NCBI GenBank assembly: GCA_023053685.1
Contig: JALIGW010000057.1
Location: 2,592,710-2,656,709, forward strand
Origin: Diadophis punctatus similis
Lineage: Eukaryota; Chordata; Lepidosauria; Squamata; Dipsadidae
Reading direction: 5' to 3'
Length of the DNA stretch: 64,000 nt
Part shown: positions 9,391-21,470 of the stretch, piece by piece
Layout of the letters: every line of letters starts with the position of its first letter
How positions within the stretch are numbered: the first letter of the stretch is position 1
Made by a program: the position numbers and the translations under genes
Notes under the pieces: model-generated
The model's input: the letters and a program-made list of their open reading frames with translations, nothing else
Database searches by the model: none
What the model was told of the DNA's origin: nothing

Positions 9391-11477
9391 CTAGATGTGC
9401 ACAAGCAGAGTTCCAGGATTATGCTGAAATCTGCCTCTGCATTTTCCCTCTAGCTGACATTTTCCAGATGTGAAGAAGCAGAGTTCAAAGATTCTGCTGA
9501 AATCTACCACATAAATTCCTATCTAGCTGACATTTTTCAGTTGTGCTGAAGCAGAGTTCCAGGATTATGCTGAAATCAGCCTCTGCATTTTCTCACAAGC
9601 TGACATTCTCCAGATGTGCTGAAGCAGAGTTCAAAGATTATGGTGAACTCTACCACATCAATTTCTCTCTAGCTTACATTTTCCAGATGTGCAGAAGCAG
9701 AGTTCAAAGATTATGCTGAAATCTAACACATCAATTTCTCTCTAGCTGAAATTTTCTAGATGTGCAAAAGCAGAGTTCCAGGATTATGCTGAAATCTGCC
9801 TCTGCATTTTCCCTCTAGCTGACATTTTCCAGATGTGCGGAAGCAGAGTTCCAGGATTATGCTGAAATCAGCCTCTGCATTTTCTCTCTAGCTGACATTT
9901 TTCAGATGTTCGGAAGCAGAGAGCAAAGATTATGCTGAAATCAACCACATAAATTTTCCCCAGCTGACATTCTCCAGATGTGCAGAAGCAGAGTTCAAAG
10001 ATTATGCTGAAATCTACGACATCAATTTCTCTCTAGCTTACATTTTCTAGATGTGCAGAAGCAGAGCTCCAGCATTATGCTGAAATCTGCCACATAAAAT
10101 TCTCTCTAGCTGACATTTTCCAGATGTGCAGAAGCAGAGTTCAAATATTATGCTGAAATCTACCATACCAATTTCTCTCTAGCTGACATTTGCCAGATGT
10201 GAAGAAGCAGAGTTCCAGGATTGTGCTGAAATCTACCATACCAATTTCTCTCTAGCTGACATTTGCCAGATGTGAAGAAGCAGAGTTCCAGGATTGTGCT
10301 GAAAACCACCACATCAATTTCTCTCTAGCTTACATTTTCCAGATGTGCAGAAGCAGAGTTCCAGGATTTTGCTGAAATGTGCCTTGCAATTTCTCTCTAG
10401 CTGACTTTTCCAGATGTGAAGAAGCAGAGTTCAAACATTATGCTGAAATCTACCACATCAATTTCTCTCTAGCTGACATTTGCCAGATGTGCAGAAGCAG
10501 ATTTCCAGGATTATGCTGAAATCAGCCTCTGCATTTTCTCTCTAGTTGACATTTTCCAGATGTGAAGAAGCAGAGTTCAAAGATTATGCTGAAATCTACC
10601 ACATAAATTCCTATCTAGCTGACATTTTTCAGATGTGATGAAGCAGAGTTCCAGGATTATGCTGAAATCAGCCTCTGCATTTTCTCTCTAGCTGACATTC
10701 TCCAGATGTGCGGAAGCAGAGTTCCAGGATTATGCTGAAATCTGCCTTGCAATTTTTCTCCAGGTGAAAATTTCCAGATGTGGACAAGCAGAGTTCAAAG
10801 ACTATGCTGAAATCTAACATATCAATTTCTCTCTAGCTGACATTTTCCAGATGAGCGCAAGCAGAGTTCAAAGATTATGGTGAACTCTACCACATCAATT
10901 TCTCTCTAGCTTACATTTTCCAGATGTGCAGAAGCAGCGTTCCAGGATTGTGCTGAAAACCACCACATCAATTTCTCTCTAGCTGACTTTTCCAGATGTG
11001 CAGAAGCAGAGTGCCAGGATTTTGCTGTAACCACTACATCAATTTCTCTCTAGCTGACTTTTCCAGATGTGCAGAAGCACATGTCCAGGATTATGCTGAA
11101 ATCTGCCTTTCAATTTCTCTCTAGCTGACTTTTCCAGATGTGCAGGAGAGTTCCAGGATTATGCTGAAATCTACATCAATTTCTCTCTAGCTGACATTTT
11201 CCAGATGTGCAGAAGCAGAGTTCAAAGATTATGCTGAAATCTACACATCAATTTCTCTCTAGCTGACTTTTCTAGATGTGCAGAAGCAGAGTTCCAGGAT
11301 TATGCTGAAATCTGCCTCTGCATTTTCCCTCTAGCTGACATTTTCCAGATGTGCGGAAGCAGAGTTCCAGGATTATGCTGAAATCAGCCTCTGCATTTTC
11401 TCTCTAGCTGACATTTTTCAGATGTTCGGAAGCAGAGAGCAAAGATTATGCTGAAATCAACCACATCAATTTCTCTC

Positions 11478-12568
11478 TAGCTGAAATTTTCTAGGTGTGC
11501 ACAAGCAGAGTTCCAGGATTATGCTGAAATCTGCCTCTGCATTTTCCCTCTAGCTGACATTTTCCAGATGTGCGGAAGCAGAGTTCCAGGATTATGCTGA
11601 AATCAGCCTCTGCATTTTCTCTCTAGCTGACATTTTTCAGATGTTCGGAAGCAGAGAGCAAAGATTATGCTGAAATCAACCACATAAATTTTCCCCAGCT
11701 GACATTCTCCAGATGTGCAGAAGCAGAGTTCAAAGATTATGCTGAAATCTACGACATCAATTTCTCTCTAGCTTACATTTTCTAGATGTGCAGAAGCAGA
11801 GTTCCAGCATTATGCTGAAATCTGCCACATAAAATTCTCTCTAGCTGACATTTTCCAGATGTGCAGAAGCAGAGTTCAAATATTATGCTGAAATCTACCA
11901 TACCAATTTCTCTCTAGCTGACATTTGCCAGATGTGAAGAAGCAGAGTTCCAGGATTGTGCTGAAATCTACCATACCAATTTCTCTCTAGCTGACATTTG
12001 CCAGATGTGAAGAAGCAGAGTTCCAGGATTGTGCTGAAAACCACCACATCAATTTCTCTCTAGCTTACATTTTCCAGATGTGCAGAAGCAGAGTTCCAGG
12101 ATTTTGCTGAAATGTGCCTTGCAATTTCTCTCTAGCTGACTTTTCCAGATGTGAAGAAGCAGAGTTCAAACATTATGCTGAAATCTACCACATCAATTTC
12201 TCTCTAGCTGACATTTGCCAGATGTGCAGAAGCAGATTTCCAGGATTATGCTGAAATCATCCTCTGCATTTTCTCTCTAGCTGACATTTTCCAGATGTGA
12301 AGAAGCAGAGTTCAAAGATTATGCTGAAATCTACCACATAAATTCCTATCTAGCTGACATTTTTCAGATGTGATGAAGCAGAGTTCCAGGATTATGCTGA
12401 AATCAGCCTCTGCATTTTCTCTCTAGCTGACATTCTCCAGATGTGCAGAAGCAGCGTTCAAAGATTATGCTGAAATCTACCACATCAATTTCTCTCTAGC
12501 TGACATTTTCCAGATGTGCGGAAGCAGAGTTCCAGGATTATGCTGAAATCTGCCTTGCAATTTTTCTC
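11478..12568 (+). repeat. 1,091-bp tandem unit, copy 1 (15 monomers)
   Basis: Sequence from about 11,478 repeats at offset 1,091: TACGACATC at 11750 and 12841, and the TTTTCTAGG monomers near 11,490 and 12,580. The unit is a cassette P preceded by a TTTTCTAGGTG trimer. Small differences from copy 2 include ATCATCCTC near 12,255 (ATCAGCCTC in copy 2) and GAAGAAGC against GAAGAAAC near 13,100. Confidence 0.85.
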
Positions 12569-13659
12569 CAGGTGAAATTTTCTAGGTGTGCACAAGCAGA
12601 GTTCCAGGATTATGCTGAAATCTGCCTCTGCATTTTCCCTCTAGCTGACATTTTCCAGATGTGCGGAAGCAGAGTTCCAGGATTATGCTGAAATCAGCCT
12701 CTGCATTTTCTCTCTAGCTGACATTTTTCAGATGTTCGGAAGCAGAGAGCAAAGATTATGCTGAAATCAACCACATAAATTTTCCCCAGCTGACATTCTC
12801 CAGATGTGCAGAAGCAGAGTTCAAAGATTATGCTGAAATCTACGACATCAATTTCTCTCTAGCTTACATTTTCTAGATGTGCAGAAGCAGAGTTCCAGCA
12901 TTATGCTGAAATCTGCCACATAAAATTCTCTCTAGCTGACATTTTCCAGATGTGCAGAAGCAGAGTTCAAATATTATGCTGAAATCTACCATACCAATTT
13001 CTCTCTAGCTGACATTTGCCAGATGTGAAGAAGCAGAGTTCCAGGATTGTGCTGAAATCTACCATACCAATTTCTCTCTAGCTGACATTTGCCAGATGTG
13101 AAGAAACAGAGTTCCAGGATTGTGCTGAAAACCACCACATCAATTTCTCTCTAGCTTACATTTTCCAGATGTGCAGAAGCAGAGTTCCAGGATTTTGCTG
13201 AAATGTGCCTTGCAATTTCTCTCTAGCTGACTTTTCCAGATGTGAAGAAGCAGAGTTCAAACATTATGCTGAAATCTACCACATCAATTTCTCTCTAGCT
13301 GACATTTGCCAGATGTGCAGAAGCAGATTTCCAGGATTATGCTGAAATCAGCCTCTGCATTTTCTCTCTAGCTGACATTTTCCAGATGTGAAGAAGCAGA
13401 GTTCAAAGATTATGCTGAAATCTACCACATAAATTCCTATCTAGCTGACATTTTTCAGATGTGATGAAGCAGAGTTCCAGGATTATGCTGAAATCAGCCT
13501 CTGCATTTTCTCTCTAGCTGACATTCTCCAGATGTGCAGAAGCAGCGTTCAAAGATTATGCTGAAATCTACCACATCAATTTCTCTCTAGCTGACATTTT
13601 CCAGATGTGCGGAAGCAGAGTTCCAGGATTATGCTGAAATCTGCCTTGCAATTTTTCTC
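12569..13659 (+). repeat. 1,091-bp tandem unit, copy 2 (15 monomers)
   Basis: Begins at the CAGGTG marker 12569 and ends at the next CAGGTG marker 13660. It carries a single 219-bp trimer (12542-12759) where other places have a pair. At the homologous site in the 16.3-21.5 kb copy (20732 to 20877) only 145 bp separate the markers, so 946 bp, about 13 monomers, are missing there. Confidence 0.85.
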
Positions 13660-15566
13660 CAGGTGAAAATTTCCAGATGTGGACAAGCAGAGTTCAAAGA
13701 CTATGCTGAAATCTAACATATCAATTTCTCTCTAGCTGACATTTTCCAGATGAGCGCAAGCAGAGTTCAAAGATTATGGTGAACTCTACCACATCAATTT
13801 CTCCCTAGCTTACATTTTCCAGATGTGCAGAAGCAGAGTTCAAAGATTATGGTGAAATCTACCACATCAATTTCTCTCTAGCTGACATTTTCCAGACATG
13901 CAGAAGCAGCGTTCCAGGATTGTGCTGAAAACCACCACATCAATTTCTCTCTAGCTGACTTTTCCAGATGTGCAGAAGCACATGTCCAGGATTATGCTGA
14001 AATCTGCCTTGCAATTTCTCTCTAGCTGACTTTTCCAGACGTGCAGGAGAGTTCCAGGATTATGCTGAAATCTACATCAATTTCTCTCTAGCTGACATTT
14101 TCCAGATGTGCAGAAGCAGAGTTCAAAGATTATGCTGAAATCTACACATCAATTTCTCTCTAGCTGACTTTTCCAGATGTGCAGAAGCAGAGTTCCAGGA
14201 TTATGCTGAAATCTACATCAATTTCTCTCAAGCTGACATTTTCCAGATGTGCAGAAGCAGAGTGCCAGGATTTTGCTGTAACCACCACATCAATTTCTCT
14301 CTAGCTGACTTTCCCAGATGTGCAGAAGCAGAGTGCCAGGATTTTGCTGTAACCACTACATCAATTTCTCTCTAGCTGACTTTTCCAGATGTGCAGAAGC
14401 ACATGTCCAGGATTATGCTGAAATCTGCCTTGTAATTTCTCTCTAGCTGACTTTTCCAGATGTGCAGGAGTGTTCCAGGATTATGCTGAAATCTACATCA
14501 ATTTCTCTCAAGCTGACATTTTCCAGATGTACAGAAGCAGAGTTCCAGGTGTATGCTGAAATCTGCCTTGCAATTTCTCTCTAGCTGACTTTTCGCAGAT
14601 GTGCAGAAGCAGAGTTCCAGCATTATGCTGAAATCTGCCACATAAACTTCTCTCTAGCTGACATTTTCCAGATGTGCAGAAGCAGAGTTCAAAGATTATG
14701 CTGAAATCTGCCTTGCAATTTGTCTCCAAGTGAAATTTTCCAGATGTGGAGAAGCAGACTTCAGAGATTATGCTGAAATCTACCACATCAATCTCTCTCT
14801 AGCTGACTTTTCCAGATGTGCAGAAGCAGAGTTCCAGCATTATGCTGAAATCTACCACATCAATTTCTCTCTAGCTGACATTTTCCAGATGTGAGGAAGC
14901 AGTGTTCCAGGATTATGCTGAAATCAGCCTCTGCATTTTCTCTCTAGCTGACATTTTCCAGATGTGCAGAAGCAGAGTTCCAAGATTATGCTGAAATCTA
15001 ACACATCAATTTCTCTCTAGCTGACATTTTCCAGATGAGCGCAAGCATAGTTCAAAGATTATGGTGAACTCTAACACATCAATTTCTCTCTAGCTGAAAT
15101 TTTCTAGATGTGCACAAGCAGAGTTCCAGGATTATGCTGAAATCTGCCTCTGCATTTTCCCTCTAGCTGACATTTTCCAGATGTGAAGAAGCAGAGTTCA
15201 AAGATTCTGCTGAAATCTACCACATAAATTCCTATCTAGCTGACATTTTTCAGTTGTGCTGAAGCAGAGTTCCAGGATTATGCTGAAATCAGCCTCTGCA
15301 TTTTCTCACAAGCTGACATTCTCCAGATGTGCTGAAGCAGAGTTCAAAGATTATGGTGAACTCTACCACATCAATTTCTCTCTAGCTTACATTTTCCAGA
15401 TGTGCAGAAGCAGAGTTCAAAGATTATGCTGAAATCTAACACATCAATTTCTCTCTAGCTGAAATTTTCTAGATGTGCAAAAGCAGAGTTCCAGGATTAT
15501 GCTGAAATCTGCCTCTGCATTTTCCCTCTAGCTGACATTTTCCAGATGTGCGGAAGCAGAGTTCCA
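13190..15566 (+). repeat. 2,377-bp tandem unit, copy 1 (~33 monomers)
   Basis: Matches 15,567-17,943 at a constant offset of 2,377: GCTGAAATGTGCC near 13,197 and 15,574, CAGGTG at 13660 and 16037, and the same 92-codon minus-strand open frame at 14,508 and 16,885. Near 15,566 the unit ends where a GCGGAAGCAG monomer runs straight into the ATGTGCC monomer. Relative to 9.86-10.37 kb this junction removes 510 bp, about 7 monomers. Confidence 0.9.
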
Positions 15567-17943
15567 GGATTTTGCTGAAATGTGCCTTGCAATTTCTCTC
15601 TAGCTGACTTTTCCAGATGTGAAGAAGCAGAGTTCAAACATTATGCTGAAATCTACCACATCAATTTCTCTCTAGCTGACATTTGCCAGATGTGCAGAAG
15701 CAGATTTCCAGGATTATGCTGAAATCAGCCTCTGCATTTTCTCTCTAGCTGACATTTTCCAGATGTGAAGAAGCAGAGTTCAAAGATTATGCTGAAATCT
15801 ACCACATAAATTCCTATCTAGCTGACATTTTTCAGATGTGATGAAGCAGAGTTCCAGGATTATGCTGAAATCAGCCTCTGCATTTTCTCTCTAGCTGACA
15901 TTCTCCAGATGTGCAGAAGCAGCGTTCAAAGATTATGCTGAAATCTACCACATCAATTTCTCTCTAGCTGACATTTTCCAGATGTGCGGAAGCAGAGTTC
16001 CAGGATTATGCTGAAATCTGCCTTGCAATTTTTCTCCAGGTGAAAATTTCCAGATGTGGACAAGCAGAGTTCAAAGACTATGCTGAAATCTAACATATCA
16101 ATTTCTCTCTAGCTGACATTTTCCAGATGAGCGCAAGCAGAGTTCAAAGATTATGGTGAACTCTACCACATCAATTTCTCCCTAGCTTACATTTTCCAGA
16201 TGTGCAGAAGCAGAGTTCAAAGATTATGGTGAAATCTACCACATCAATTTCTCTCTAGCTGACATTTTCCAGACATGCAGAAGCAGCGTTCCAGGATTGT
16301 GCTGAAAACCACCACATCAATTTCTCTCTAGCTGACTTTTCCAGATGTGCAGAAGCACATGTCCAGGATTATGCTGAAATCTGCCTTGCAATTTCTCTCT
16401 AGCTGACTTTTCCAGACGTGCAGGAGAGTTCCAGGATTATGCTGAAATCTACATCAATTTCTCTCTAGCTGACATTTTCCAGATGTGCAGAAGCAGAGTT
16501 CAAAGATTATGCTGAAATCTACACATCAATTTCTCTCTAGCTGACTTTTCCAGATGTGCAGAAGCAGAGTTCCAGGATTATGCTGAAATCTACATCAATT
16601 TCTCTCAAGCTGACATTTTCCAGATGTGCAGAAGCAGAGTGCCAGGATTTTGCTGTAACCACCACATCAATTTCTCTCTAGCTGACTTTCCCAGATGTGC
16701 AGAAGCAGAGTGCCAGGATTTTGCTGTAACCACTACATCAATTTCTCTCTAGCTGACTTTTCCAGATGTGCAGAAGCACATGTCCAGGATTATGCTGAAA
16801 TCTGCCTTGTAATTTCTCTCTAGCTGACTTTTCCAGATGTGCAGGAGTGTTCCAGGATTATGCTGAAATCTACATCAATTTCTCTCAAGCTGACATTTTC
16901 CAGATGTACAGAAGCAGAGTTCCAGGTGTATGCTGAAATCTGCCTTGCAATTTCTCTCTAGCTGACTTTTCGCAGATGTGCAGAAGCAGAGTTCCAGCAT
17001 TATGCTGAAATCTGCCACATAAACTTCTCTCTAGCTGACATTTTCCAGATGTGCAGAAGCAGAGTTCAAAGATTATGCTGAAATCTGCCTTGCAATTTGT
17101 CTCCAAGTGAAATTTTCCAGATGTGGAGAAGCAGACTTCAGAGATTATGCTGAAATCTACCACATCAATCTCTCTCTAGCTGACTTTTCCAGATGTGCAG
17201 AAGCAGAGTTCCAGCATTATGCTGAAATCTACCACATCAATTTCTCTCTAGCTGACATTTTCCAGATGTGAGGAAGCAGTGTTCCAGGATTATGCTGAAA
17301 TCAGCCTCTGCATTTTCTCTCTAGCTGACATTTTCCAGATGTGCAGAAGCAGAGTTCCAAGATTATGCTGAAATCTAACACATCAATTTCTCTCTAGCTG
17401 ACATTTTCCAGATGAGCGCAAGCATAGTTCAAAGATTATGGTGAACTCTAACACATCAATTTCTCTCTAGCTGAAATTTTCTAGATGTGCACAAGCAGAG
17501 TTCCAGGATTATGCTGAAATCTGCCTCTGCATTTTCCCTCTAGCTGACATTTTCCAGATGTGAAGAAGCAGAGTTCAAAGATTCTGCTGAAATCTACCAC
17601 ATAAATTCCTATCTAGCTGACATTTTTCAGTTGTGCTGAAGCAGAGTTCCAGGATTATGCTGAAATCAGCCTCTGCATTTTCTCACAAGCTGACATTCTC
17701 CAGATGTGCTGAAGCAGAGTTCAAAGATTATGGTGAACTCTACCACATCAATTTCTCTCTAGCTTACATTTTCCAGATGTGCAGAAGCAGAGTTCAAAGA
17801 TTATGCTGAAATCTAACACATCAATTTCTCTCTAGCTGAAATTTTCTAGATGTGCAAAAGCAGAGTTCCAGGATTATGCTGAAATCTGCCTCTGCATTTT
17901 CCCTCTAGCTGACATTTTCCAGATGTGCGGAAGCAGAGTTCCA
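15567..17943 (+). repeat. 2,377-bp tandem unit, copy 2 (~33 monomers)
   Basis: Second copy at offset 2,377. At its end it continues into ATCAGCCTCTGC and the ATGTTCGGAAG monomer, as at 9.85 kb, so this copy reaches the ancestral right flank while copy 1 ends at the tandem junction. From 16,312 on it also belongs to the second copy of the 8,222-12,694 block. Confidence 0.9.
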
Positions 17944-20857
17944 GGATTATGCTGAAATCAGCCTCTGCATTTTCTCTCTAGCTGACATTTTTCAGATGTT
18001 CGGAAGCAGAGAGCAAAGATTATGCTGAAATCAACCACATAAATTTTCCCCAGCTGACATTCTCCAGATGTGCAGAAGCAGAGTTCAAAGATTATGCTGA
18101 AATCTACGACATCAATTTCTCTCTAGCTTACATTTTCTAGATGTGCAGAAGCAGAGCTCCAGCATTATGCTGAAATCTGCCACATAAAATTCTCTCTAGC
18201 TGACATTTTCCAGATGTGCAGAAGCAGAGTTCAAATATTATGCTGAAATCTACCATACCAATTTCTCTCTAGCTGACATTTGCCAGATGTGAAGAAGCAG
18301 AGTTCCAGGATTGTGCTGAAATCTACCATACCAATTTCTCTCTAGCTGACATTTGCCAGATGTGAAGAAGCAGAGTTCCAGGATTGTGCTGAAAACCACC
18401 ACATCAATTTCTCTCTAGCTTACATTTTCCAGATGTGCAGAAGCAGAGTTCCAGGATTTTGCTGAAATGTGCCTTGCAATTTCTCTCTAGCTGACTTTTC
18501 CAGATGTGAAGAAGCAGAGTTCAAACATTATGCTGAAATCTACCACATCAATTTCTCTCTAGCTGACATTTGCCAGATGTGCAGAAGCAGATTTCCAGGA
18601 TTATGCTGAAATCAGCCTCTGCATTTTCTCTCTAGCTGACATTTTCCAGATGTGAAGAAGCAGAGTTCAAAGATTATGCTGAAATCTACCACATAAATTC
18701 CTATCTAGCTGACATTTTTCAGATGTGATGAAGCAGAGTTCCAGGATTATGCTGAAATCAGCCTCTGCATTTTCTCTCTAGCTGACATTCTCCAGATGTG
18801 CAGAAGCAGAGTTCAAAGATTATGCTGAAATCTACCACATCAATTTCTCTCTAGCTGACATTTTCCAGATGTGCGGAAGCAGAGTTCCAGGATTATGCTG
18901 AAATCTGCCTTGCAATTTTTCTCCAGGTGAAAATTTCCAGATGTGGACAAGCAGAGTTCAAAGACTATGCTGAAATCTAACATATCAATTTCTCTCTAGC
19001 TGACATTTTCCAGATGAGCGCAAGCAGAGTTCAAAGATTATGGTGAACTCTACCACATCAATTTCTCTCTAGCTTACATTTTCCAGATGTGCAGAAGCAG
19101 CGTTCCAGGATTGTGCTGAAAACCACCACATCAATTTCTCTCTAGCTGACTTTTCCAGATGTGCAGAAGCAGAGTGCCAGGATTTTGCTGTAACCACTAC
19201 ATCAATTTCTCTCTAGCTGACTTTTCCAGATGTGCAGAAGCACATGTCCAGGATTATGCTGAAATCTGCCTTTCAATTTCTCTCTAGCTGACTTTTCCAG
19301 ATGTGCAGGAGAGTTCCAGGATTATGCTGAAATCTACATCAATTTCTCTCTAGCTGACATTTTCCAGATGTGCAGAAGCAGAGTTCAAAGATTATGCTGA
19401 AATCTACACATCAATTTCTCTCTAGCTGACTTTTCTAGATGTGCAGAAGCAGAGTTCCAGGATTATGCTGAAATCTGCCTCTGCATTTTCCCTCTAGCTG
19501 ACATTTTCCAGATGTGCGGAAGCAGAGTTCCAGGATTATGCTGAAATCAGCCTCTGCATTTTCTCTCTAGCTGACATTTTTCAGATGTTCGGAAGCAGAG
19601 AGCAAAGATTATGCTGAAATCAACCACATCAATTTCTCTCTAGCTGAAATTTTCTAGGTGTGCACAAGCAGAGTTCCAGGATTATGCTGAAATCTGCCTC
19701 TGCATTTTCCCTCTAGCTGACATTTTCCAGATGTGCGGAAGCAGAGTTCCAGGATTATGCTGAAATCAGCCTCTGCATTTTCTCTCTAGCTGACATTTTT
19801 CAGATGTTCGGAAGCAGAGAGCAAAGATTATGCTGAAATCAACCACATAAATTTTCCCCAGCTGACATTCTCCAGATGTGCAGAAGCAGAGTTCAAAGAT
19901 TATGCTGAAATCTACGACATCAATTTCTCTCTAGCTGACATTTTCTAGATGTGCAGAAGCAGAGTTCCAGCATTATGCTGAAATCTGCCACATAAAATTC
20001 TCTCTAGCTGACATTTTCCAGATGTGCAGAAGCAGAGTTCAAATATTATGCTGAAATCTACCATACCAATTTCTCTCTAGCTGACATTTGCCAGATGTGA
20101 AGAAGCAGAGTTCCAGGATTGTGCTGAAATCTACCATACCAATTTCTCTCTAGCTGACATTTGCCAGATGTGAAGAAGCAGAGTTCCAGGATTGTGCTGA
20201 AAACCACCACATCAATTTCTCTCTAGCTTACATTTTCCAGATGTGCAGAAGCAGAGTTCCAGGATTTTGCTGAAATGTGCCTTGCAATTTCTCTCTAGCT
20301 GACTTTTCCAGATGTGAAGAAGCAGAGTTCAAACATTATGCTGAAATCTACCACATCAATTTCTCTCTAGCTGACATTTGCCAGATGTGCAGAAGCAGAT
20401 TTCCAGGATTATGCTGAAATCATCCTCTGCATTTTCTCTCTAGCTGACATTTTCCAGATGTGAAGAAGCAGAGTTCAAAGATTATGCTGAAATCTACCAC
20501 ATAAATTCCTATCTAGCTGACATTTTTCAGATGTGATGAAGCAGAGTTCCAGGATTATGCTGAAATCAGCCTCTGCATTTTCTCTCTAGCTGACATTCTC
20601 CAGATGTGCAGAAGCAGCGTTCAAAGATTATGCTGAAATCTACCACATCAATTTCTCTCTAGCTGACATTTTCCAGATGTGCGGAAGCAGAGTTCCAGGA
20701 TTATGCTGAAATCTGCCTTGCAATTTTTCTCCAGGTGAAATTTTCTAGGTGTGCACAAGCAGAGTTCCAGGATTATGCTGAAATCTGCCTCTGCATTTTC
20801 CCTCTAGCTGACATTTTCCAGATGTGCGGAAGCAGAGTTCCAGGATTATGCTGAAAT
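16312..20857 (+). repeat. Central block, copy 2 (of 8,222-12,694)
   Basis: Matches 8,222-12,694 at offset 8,090 and then 8,163. It ends about 20,857, where this copy goes from GGATTATGCTGAAATC to TGCCTTGC while the other goes to AGCCTCTGC. It overlaps the right part of the second 2,377-bp unit and the left part of the first 2,960-bp unit, so the large units are nested and overlapping, not simple end-to-end blocks. Confidence 0.87.
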
Positions 20858-21470
20858 CTGCCTTGCAATTTTTCTCCAGGTGAAAATTTCCAGATGTGGA
20901 CAAGCAGAGTTCAAAGACTATGCTGAAATCTAACATATCAATTTCTCTCTAGCTGACATTTTCCAGATGAGCGCAAGCAGAGTTCAAAGATTATGGTGAA
21001 CTCTACCACATCAATTTCTCCCTAGCTTACATTTTCCAGATGTGCAGAAGCAGAGTTCAAAGATTATGGTGAAATCTACCACATCAATTTCTCTCTAGCT
21101 GACATTTTCCAGACATGCAGAAGCAGCGTTCCAGGATTGTGCTGAAAACCACCACATCAATTTCTCTCTAGCTGACTTTTCCAGATGTGCAGAAGCACAT
21201 GTCCAGGATTATGCTGAAATCTGCCTTGCAATTTCTCTCTAGCTGACTTTTCCAGACGTGCAGGAGAGTTCCAGGATTATGCTGAAATCTACATCAATTT
21301 CTCTCTAGCTGACATTTTCCAGATGTGCAGAAGCAGAGTTCAAAGATTATGCTGAAATCTACACATCAATTTCTCTCTAGCTGACTTTTCCAGATGTGCA
21401 GAAGCAGAGTTCCAGGATTATGCTGAAATCTACATCAATTTCTCTCAAGCTGACATTTTCCAGATGTGCA
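18511..21470 (+). repeat. 2,960-bp tandem unit, copy 1 (~41 monomers)
   Basis: The block GAAGCAGAGTTCAAACATTA at 18511 recurs at 21471, and all following sequence matches at offset 2,960 to about 24,430. The unit holds a cassette P, a TTTTCTAGGTG trimer pair (from about 19,467), a second P and the shortened P/Q junction with CAGGTG markers at 20732 and 20877. Confidence 0.92.

Larger units (their letters stand above)
8222..12694 (+). repeat. Central block, copy 1 (of 16,312-20,857)
   Basis: This block matches 16,312-20,857, first at offset 8,090 and, from about 10.71 kb, at offset 8,163. The step of 73 is one monomer (CAGAAGCAGAGTTCAAAG type) present in the other copy and missing here, where GACATTCTCC joins directly to ATGTGCGGAAG. 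The block contains a cassette Q, the segment also found at 1-470, a cassette P (marker 10015) and the start of a 1,091-bp tandem unit. Confidence 0.87.
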
